Notes under the pieces: model-generated | Database searches by the model: none | What the model saw: only the letters and a program-made list of their open reading frames with translations | Told to the model about the DNA's origin: nothing | Position numbers and translations under genes: made by a program | Assembly (NCBI GenBank): GCA_905236735.1 | Contig: CAJOOU010000116.1 | Location: 1 to 18,259 of the forward strand | Origin: an uncultured Eubacterium sp. | GTDB taxonomy: Bacteria > Bacillota > Clostridia > Lachnospirales > Lachnospiraceae | Direction of reading: 5' to 3' | DNA length: 18,259 nucleotides | Shown here: positions 13,503 through 18,259 of the stretch, in pieces | Layout of the letters: every line of letters begins with the position of its first letter | Numbering within the stretch: position 1 is the first letter of the stretch

Positions 13503-13560
13503 ATTGTGAAAAAAGTGTGAACAGATTGTGAAAAATTAAAAAAAATAAAAATTGATTGTG
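13501..13560 (+). repeat. GATTGTG direct repeats upstream of mbl
   Basis: GATTGTG occurs at 13502, 13524 and 13554, the first two inside the longer repeat AGATTGTGAAAAA with a period of 22 bases (about two helix turns). The surrounding DNA is rich in A-tracts. The repeats lie 19 to 77 bases upstream of the mbl -35 box, so they could be a regulator site. They do not match the DnaA box. Confidence 0.45.
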
Positions 13561-13578
13561 TTTGAAGAGAAAAAAGGC

Positions 13579-13607
13579 TTTAAAAATTTAAGGTTTATGT
13601 TTATAAT
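13579..13607 (+). promoter_or_regulatory. Probable sigma-A promoter of mbl
   Basis: TTTAAA (13579-13584) and a perfect TATAAT (13602-13607) are 17 bases apart. The expected start near 13614 gives a leader of about 68 bases. This leader holds a small hairpin CCCAT-ATTA-ATGGG (13634-13647) and the strong site AAAGGAG before the ATG. Confidence 0.55.
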
Positions 13608-13681
13608 GTAAATGTATTTTTGCGCAATTTTGTCCCATATTAATGGGTAAAGATATAAGAAGCAGTTGAAAGGAGAATAAG

Positions 13682-14692
13682 ATGAACGCAACAGATATCG
13701 GAATCGATCTTGGTACTGCCAGTATACTGGTATATATAAAAGGAAAGGGAGTTGTCCTCAAAGAGCCTTCGGTTGTGGCTTTTGACAGAGACACCAGCAA
13801 GATTAAGGCTATCGGAGAAGAAGCCAGACTTATGCTCGGTCGTACTCCCGGAAATATTGTGGCTGTTCGCCCGTTAAGACAGGGTGTTATTTCGGATTAT
13901 ACGGTTACGGAAAAGATGATGAAGTACTTTATTCAGAAGGCAATCGGTAAGAAATCTTTCCGCAAGCCGAGAATAAGCGTGTGTGTGCCGTCGGGAGCAA
14001 CAGAGGTTGAAAAGAAGGCGGTCGAAGATGCTACATACCAGTCCGGAGCAAGACAGGTATCTATCATAGAGGAGCCGATTGCTGCAGCCATAGGTGCCGG
14101 CATTGATATTTCAAAGCCGTGCGGAAATATGATAGTTGACATAGGAGGAGGTACTGCAGATATAGCGGTTATTTCTCTCGGAGGAGCCGTGGTAAGTACT
14201 TCTATCAAGATTGCCGGAGATGACTTTGATGAGGCAATCGTCAGATATATGAGGAAAAAGCACAATCTGCTTATCGGTGAGAGAACTGCCGAAGATATAA
14301 AGATTAAAATCGGTACCTGCTATAACGGCTCATCGGATGAGACTCTTGATGTAAGAGGGCGTAACCTTGTTACCGGTCTTCCAAAGACTGTAACAGTTAC
14401 CTCTGAGGAGACAGAAGAGGCTCTGCGTGAGACAACATATCAGATAGTGGAGGCTGTGCACAGTGTGCTTGAAAAGACTCCGCCGGAGCTTGCTGCGGAT
14501 GTGGCGGACAGAGGTATTGTACTTACCGGAGGTGGTGCGCTTTTACGCGGACTTGAGCCGCTTCTTGAGTCCAAAACAGGCATTACTACTATGACTGCCG
14601 AAGATCCCATGACCTGCGTTGCCGTAGGAACCGGCAAGTATGTTGAATTCATTGCAGCAGGCAGCAATGCGGCAGCACTTTTGGAAAAATAA
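13682..14692 (+). CDS. mbl: MreB-family actin-like cell-shape protein, Mbl type
   Basis: Bacterial actin that forms membrane-bound filaments guiding the cell-wall synthesis machinery. It has 336 residues. The ATP-binding motifs of the actin fold are in place: phosphate 1 DIGIDLGT (5-12), phosphate 2 DIGGGTAD (153-160) and the adenosine motif VLTGGGALLRGLEPLL. EEPIAAAIGAG and the opening AVRPLRQGVISDY are MreB/Mbl hallmarks. I prefer Mbl over MreB because an MreB paralogue directly before the flagellar rod genes flhO and flhP is the arrangement known for mbl in Bacillus, and there is no mreC/mreD here. AAAGGAG stands before the ATG. No clear terminator follows, so transcription may continue into the rod genes. 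Confidence 0.92.
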   Translation: MNATDIGIDLGTASILVYIKGKGVVLKEPSVVAFDRDTSKIKAIGEEARLMLGRTPGNIVAVRPLRQGVISDYTVTEKMMKYFIQKAIGKKSFRKPRISVCVPSGATEVEKKAVEDATYQSGARQVSIIEEPIAAAIGAGIDISKPCGNMIVDIGGGTADIAVISLGGAVVSTSIKIAGDDFDEAIVRYMRKKHNLLIGERTAEDIKIKIGTCYNGSSDETLDVRGRNLVTGLPKTVTVTSEETEEALRETTYQIVEAVHSVLEKTPPELAADVADRGIVLTGGGALLRGLEPLLESKTGITTMTAEDPMTCVAVGTGKYVEFIAAGSNAAALLEK

Positions 14693-14702
14693 ATATAAGG
14701 GT

Positions 14703-14729
14703 TAAGATTATCATAATTAATGCCGATAT
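14703..14729 (+). promoter_or_regulatory. Sigma-28 (SigD/FliA)-type promoter of the flagellar rod operon
   Basis: TAAG (14703-14706), exactly 15 bases, then GCCGATAT (14722-14729). The known consensus is TAAA-N15-GCCGATAA, so 10 of 12 bases match with ideal spacing. It lies between mbl and flhO, giving a leader of about 60 bases. The motility genes behind it fit this sigma factor. Confidence 0.75.
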
Positions 14730-14797
14730 ACACACATAAAGATATAGCAAAGGATTGAAATTTTTGGTGCATGAGGCGCCGGAAAGAGGTATTTCGC

Positions 14798-15604
14798 GTG
14801 ATAAAAGGTTTATACACCGCATACACAGGTATGGTAAATCAGATGAACCGCATGGATGTTCTGACGAATAACCTTGCCAACTCCGATACGAACGGATATA
14901 AAAAAGAGGGTGCGACAACCCAGTCGTTTGATGATGTGTTTGCCTACAAAATAAAGGATACATCCGAAAGCAGCACATATTATCAGAAAAAACTCGGAAG
15001 CATTACTTTGGGAGTTCAGGTCGGAGAAACCTATACCGATTATTCCCAGGGCTCTCTGGTGGAGACCGGCAACACATATGATGTTGCGCTTACCGGAGAA
15101 GGATTCTTTGCGATTTCATATGCTGATGATAATGGAAATCAGTATTACAAGCTGACAAGGGACGGAGCGTTTACTGTGGACCAGGACGGATATCTTCGTA
15201 CAAAGGATGGAGACTATGTACTAAACCAGACGGCGGCGCTCGCCGGTGATGCTTCGTCTGCCGGATATATACAGGTGGATCCGACTCAGGAGACTACAAT
15301 AGACACATCCGGAAACATTTTCCAGAACGGAGAACTCGTAGCGACCATAGGCGTTATTGATATAGCTGACTATGACTACATAGAAAAGTTCGGAGAGAAT
15401 ATGTATCAGCTTGTGGACGGAGCAGAGATTACGGACTCTACTGCCGGAGTTGAGCAGGGATATATCGAAGCGTCAAATGTTCAGGTTGTATCGGAAATGG
15501 TCGATATGATTACTGTAGCAAGGGCTTATGAGTCAAATCAGAAACTCATACAGACAATAGATTCAATGATAGGTACTGCGGTAACACAGGTTGGCAGATT
15601 GTAG
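14798..15604 (+). CDS. flhO: Flagellar hook-basal body protein, FlhO (FlgF/FlgG-like rod protein)
   Basis: Distal/proximal rod component of the flagellar basal body, exported by the flagellar type III system. It has 268 residues from the GTG at 14798, which has AAAGAGGT 7 bases upstream and yields the usual MIKGLYTAYTGM opening; an ATG at 14771 would add nine residues foreign to the family. The N-terminus has the rod signature (MDVLTNNLANSDTNGYKKEG). The middle has ALTGEGFFAI and LTRDGAFTVDQDGYL. The C-terminus ends in GYIEASNVQVVSEMVDMI followed by TVARAYESNQK, the conserved coiled-coil part of rod and hook proteins. A sister gene follows 12 bases later. FlgF would be an equally acceptable name. 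Confidence 0.92.
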   Translation: MIKGLYTAYTGMVNQMNRMDVLTNNLANSDTNGYKKEGATTQSFDDVFAYKIKDTSESSTYYQKKLGSITLGVQVGETYTDYSQGSLVETGNTYDVALTGEGFFAISYADDNGNQYYKLTRDGAFTVDQDGYLRTKDGDYVLNQTAALAGDASSAGYIQVDPTQETTIDTSGNIFQNGELVATIGVIDIADYDYIEKFGENMYQLVDGAEITDSTAGVEQGYIEASNVQVVSEMVDMITVARAYESNQKLIQTIDSMIGTAVTQVGRL

Positions 15605-15616
15605 TGAGGTGTTAAT

Positions 15617-16432
15617 ATGATGAGATCGCTTTGGTCTGCGGCATCGGGAATGATAGCACAGCAGACAAATGTAGACACAATATCAAATAATATAGCAAAT
15701 GTAAATACCACAGGGTATAAAACGGAAAAGGCGGAGTTTAAATCTCTCCTCTACCAGACCCTTCAGAGCACATCTACTTCGGCAAACGGCGACACTAAGC
15801 CGATACCGGCACAGGTGGGACTTGGTACCAGGACGGCTTCGATTACTTCGGAGTTTACCCAGGGTGCCATGACGGCAACCGAAGGAGATACGGATTTTGC
15901 AATTGTGGGTGACGGATTCTTTAAGGTTGCGGATGCAAACGGAGAAGAATACTATACAAGAGACGGCTCCTTCAAACTCGTTATAGGAGCAGACGGACTT
16001 TCACTTTGTACATCGGACGGACTTTATGTGCTCGATACAGAGGATAATCCAATTGTATTTCCGGATGGAGTGACGGAGAGTCAGGTATATATTTCTTCAA
16101 ACGGAAGCTTTGGCTATTATGATGCCGAAGGCAATATCATAGATATGGGAGTCAGTTTCGGACTCTATCAGTTCAACAATGCAGCGGGACTTGACAAGGT
16201 GGGTAACAACCGCTACCAGCCGACGGATGCGTCCGGCGAGGCAATAAGCGAAGCGGAAAATAATAATCTGATAAAATCATCGGTTAAACAGGGATATCTT
16301 GAGGCGTCAAATGTTTCTGTGGCAGATGAAATGGTTAACCTCATAATTGCGCAGCGTGCGTATGAACTCAACTCAAAGGCGATTACGACCTCTGACGAGA
16401 TGCTTCAGCAGGCTAATCAGCTTAAGAGCTAG
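15617..16432 (+). CDS. flgG: Flagellar basal-body rod protein FlgG (FlhP)
   Basis: Rod protein, 271 residues, close in layout to its upstream sister. The N-terminus MRSLWSAASGMIAQQTNVD and NNIANVNTTGYKTEKAEF is characteristic of FlgG, as are AIVGDGFFKV, YYTRDGSFKL and the C-terminal GYLEASNVSVADEMVNLI with AQRAYELNSKA. Two ATG codons in a row (15617, 15620) follow GAGGTG; either may be used, and they differ by one Met. Together with FlhO it builds the shaft through the cell wall. FlhP is the Bacillus name for a protein in this position. Confidence 0.93.
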   Translation: MMRSLWSAASGMIAQQTNVDTISNNIANVNTTGYKTEKAEFKSLLYQTLQSTSTSANGDTKPIPAQVGLGTRTASITSEFTQGAMTATEGDTDFAIVGDGFFKVADANGEEYYTRDGSFKLVIGADGLSLCTSDGLYVLDTEDNPIVFPDGVTESQVYISSNGSFGYYDAEGNIIDMGVSFGLYQFNNAAGLDKVGNNRYQPTDASGEAISEAENNNLIKSSVKQGYLEASNVSVADEMVNLIIAQRAYELNSKAITTSDEMLQQANQLKS

Positions 16433-16446
16433 GATAAGGAGATAAT

Positions 16447-16803
16447 ATGAGCGATATTTCACTTACGGATTACAGCTCGCTTTATACGAGCGCAGATTAT
16501 TCCCAGGCTAAAAGCAGTGTGCTTTCGGAAAAGGTATCCGGCACCGATTATTCCCAGGCTTCGGACGAAGAACTTATGGAGGCCTGCAAGGAGTTTGAGG
16601 CTTATTTTGTTGAGCAGATTATGAAGGAAGCCGAGAAGATGGTACATATTGATGACGAAGATGAGGATGCATACGCGTCATCGGTAATGGATTATTCCAT
16701 GGACGGACTTATGGAAGAGTATTCGCAGATGGTATCCGACAGCGGCTCGCTCGGACTGGCAGAAAAACTCTTTGAGCAAATGAAAAGGAATTATAATGTA
16801 TAG
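16447..16803 (+). CDS. flgJ: Rod-binding protein, FlgJ N-terminal domain type
   Basis: Small protein of 118 residues that matches the rod-binding domain of FlgJ, thought to cap or scaffold rod assembly. Residues 38-115 carry the domain: EELMEACKEFEAYFVEQIMKE, an acidic patch, then YSMDGLMEEYSQMVSDSGSLGLAE and a final amphipathic segment. The muramidase domain of proteobacterial FlgJ is absent, which is usual for Firmicutes, so a separate enzyme must open the wall. The N-terminal 35 residues are Ser/Tyr-rich and look disordered (DYSQA occurs twice). AAGGAG lies just upstream of the ATG. Confidence 0.88.
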   Translation: MSDISLTDYSSLYTSADYSQAKSSVLSEKVSGTDYSQASDEELMEACKEFEAYFVEQIMKEAEKMVHIDDEDEDAYASSVMDYSMDGLMEEYSQMVSDSGSLGLAEKLFEQMKRNYNV

Positions 16804-16805
16804 CA

Positions 16806-18259
16806 ATGGAAACAGTTGAAGGATTTGTGGAGCATATTATCTATCGCAATGAGGATAATGGCTATACTGTTATGAATATGGATATTTCCGGAGAAGACCT
16901 GACATGTGTTGGGTCTTTTCCTGCTGTATCGGAAGGCGAATATCTGGAGCTTGATGGGGAGTATGTGAGCCACAGCGTATACGGCAGGCAGTTCAAGGCT
17001 TCGGGATATAAAATTAAACAGCCGGAAGACTCAGAGCAGACCGAAAAATACCTTGGCTCCGGAGCTGTTAAAGGCATCGGACCGGCACTTGCGGCGAGGA
17101 TAGTCCGTAAATTCGGTGATGAAACCTTGAGAATCATAGAGGAAGAGCCGGAAAGACTTGCCGAAGTCAAGGGCATAAGTATGAGACTTGCCTCAAACAT
17201 AGCATCACAGGTTATGGCTATGAGACAGCAGAGAAATGCGATGATGTTTCTGCAGCAGTATGGTATATCCATGAATATGGCGGTAAAACTTTATGCGGGC
17301 TATGGTGAAAAGATATATGAGATACTGAACACTAATCCATACAGGCTTGCCGAGGATTTAAGCGGTATAGGATTTAAGACTGCAGATGAAATAGCTGAAA
17401 AGGTGGGCATCGAAAAAAACTCACGCTACAGGATTCAAAGCGGTATTTTATATACTCTGCAAAGAGCTGCGGCAGACGGGCACACCTGTCTGCCGGAGGA
17501 GGAACTTACCAGAGAGGCCGGAGCTCTGCTTTTGCTCGGCGAGGAAGCAATAGAAGAGGAATATATGGAGCTTATTGCTCAAAGGAAGCTTATCCGCAAA
17601 GCGGATGAGGCCGGAAATATGATGTATGCAGCCGTGTTTTATATGATGGAACACAATGTGGCTGTTATGCTTAAGGAACTGTGTTTTTACACCGGAGAGG
17701 ATGAGCAGGTAGAAAAGGAGATTTTGCTTATAGGACAAAAGTCCGGAATTGAGCTTGATAAAATGCAGATAAAAGCCGTAAAAGATGCAGCCTCGCACGG
17801 CCTTTTCATTCTTACCGGAGGTCCTGGTACCGGTAAGACCACAACAATAAATACGATGATAGAGTATTTCCAAAAAGAAGGTCTTGATATTCGCCTGGCG
17901 GCGCCTACGGGAAGGGCGGCCAAGAGGATGAGCGAGATGACGGGCAAAGAGGCAAAGACTATTCACCGTCTGTTGGAATTGTCCGGAGATGCGCAGGGAG
18001 AGGGCGGTTTTGGCAGAGATGAGGACAATCCGCTTGAAACCGATGTTATTATTATTGATGAGATGTCGATGGTGGATATATCGCTGATGAACTCTCTTTT
18101 AAAGGCGATAGTGCCGGGGACAAGGCTCGTGCTTGTCGGGGATGTTAACCAGCTGCCCAGCGTAGGTCCGGGCAGTGTGCTTAAGGATATAATTGCGTCG
18201 GAGCAGTTTCCTATGGTTACTCTTTCGAGGATTTTCCGACAGGCAAAGGAGAGTGACAT
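16806..18259 (+). CDS. recD2: RecD2-type ATP-dependent DNA helicase, 3' truncated by the window
   Basis: SF1B 5'-3' helicase of the RecD2 (RecD-like) family that acts in DNA repair and replication-fork maintenance outside RecBCD. The frame is open for 484 codons to the window edge. The N-terminus has the RecD2-specific OB-like part (VEHIIYRNEDNGYTVM) and helix-hairpin-helix repeats (AVKGIGPALAARIV, AEVKGISMRLA, DLSGIGFKTADEIA). The motor begins with Walker A GGPGTGKTT (338-346), motif Ia RLAAPTGRAAKRM, Walker B IIIDEMSMVD (from 415) and LVLVGDVNQLPSVGPG (motif III). The helicase motifs IV-VI lie outside. The first possible start is the ATG at 16806, 2 bases after the flgJ stop. It has no well-spaced ribosome site of its own (AAGGA is 17 bases away), so re-initiation after flgJ is likely. 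Confidence 0.95.
   Translation, partial: METVEGFVEHIIYRNEDNGYTVMNMDISGEDLTCVGSFPAVSEGEYLELDGEYVSHSVYGRQFKASGYKIKQPEDSEQTEKYLGSGAVKGIGPALAARIVRKFGDETLRIIEEEPERLAEVKGISMRLASNIASQVMAMRQQRNAMMFLQQYGISMNMAVKLYAGYGEKIYEILNTNPYRLAEDLSGIGFKTADEIAEKVGIEKNSRYRIQSGILYTLQRAAADGHTCLPEEELTREAGALLLLGEEAIEEEYMELIAQRKLIRKADEAGNMMYAAVFYMMEHNVAVMLKELCFYTGEDEQVEKEILLIGQKSGIELDKMQIKAVKDAASHGLFILTGGPGTGKTTTINTMIEYFQKEGLDIRLAAPTGRAAKRMSEMTGKEAKTIHRLLELSGDAQGEGGFGRDEDNPLETDVIIIDEMSMVDISLMNSLLKAIVPGTRLVLVGDVNQLPSVGPGSVLKDIIASEQFPMVTLSRIFRQAKESD

Larger units (their letters stand above)
13137..13681. other. Gene-free region rich in stem-loops, upstream of mbl
   Basis: No convincing coding sequence was found in these 545 bases. 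From the left it holds the transporter terminator, a 20-base-arm inverted repeat sharing its T-tract, a cluster of GC-rich hairpins, and four more stem-loops up to 13502. An A-rich stretch with GATTGTG repeats and the mbl promoter and leader follow. The GC-rich part (about 13228-13314) differs in composition from the surrounding AT-rich DNA. Confidence 0.7.

Noticed and set aside
13502..13560. DnaA boxes or a replication origin in the A-rich stretch before mbl
   Set aside because: GATTGTG does not match TTATCCACA, and no dnaA or dnaN gene is near.

Overview
The window looks like a chromosomal segment of a flagellated, Gram-positive, low-to-mid-GC Firmicute of the class Clostridia. A Lachnospiraceae-type bacterium is my best guess. 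This is inferred from strong AGGAGG-type ribosome binding sites, several GTG starts, frequent AGA/AGG and ATA codons, lipoprotein signal peptides on the binding proteins, and the mbl - flhO - flgG - flgJ - recD2 gene order. I saw no rRNA, tRNA, CRISPR array, transposase or phage gene.

Layout. (1) 1-2691, + strand: the end of an oligopeptide/dipeptide ABC transporter operon, with a 5'-truncated ATPase and two permeases. (2) 2675-4328, - strand: a two-gene unit made of a beta-helix-type lipoprotein (Cthe_2159-like) and, overlapping its end by 11 bases, a protein that joins a YgjP-like zinc metallopeptidase domain to a GIY-YIG nuclease domain. Its stop overlaps the stop of the convergent permease by 17 bases. 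(3) 4493-8190, + strand: an unrecognised protein of 289 residues with faint resemblance to U32-type Fe-S proteins, coupled through TAATG to uvrA. Its best promoter would start transcription almost on the ATG, so the mRNA may be leaderless. (4) 8273-13189, + strand: a complete simple-sugar-type ABC importer (double ATPase, two permeases, lipoprotein binding protein), with a good promoter, a perfect inverted repeat just upstream of it, a stem-loop before the binding-protein gene and a strong terminator. (5) 13137-13681: 545 gene-free bases packed with stem-loops, then an A-rich stretch with GATTGTG repeats and the mbl promoter. (6) 13682 to the end, + strand: mbl, a sigma-28-type promoter, flhO, flgG, flgJ and the 5' part of recD2, which starts 2 bases after flgJ.

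How the genes work together. The two transporters feed the cell with peptides and probably a sugar. mbl directs cell-wall growth, and flhO/flgG/flgJ build the flagellar rod and its connection to the hook. The sigma-28-type site suggests that the rod genes, and with them the repair helicase recD2, can be switched on with the late motility regulon. uvrA (nucleotide excision repair), recD2 and possibly the protease-nuclease fusion are the DNA-maintenance part of the window.

The most interesting items are the YgjP/GIY-YIG fusion, the stem-loop-rich block at 13151-13502, the unrecognised partner of uvrA with its possible leaderless start, and the sigma-28-type promoter driving an operon that runs into recD2. 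All functional statements come from reading the sequence and recalled family knowledge; no database search was run.
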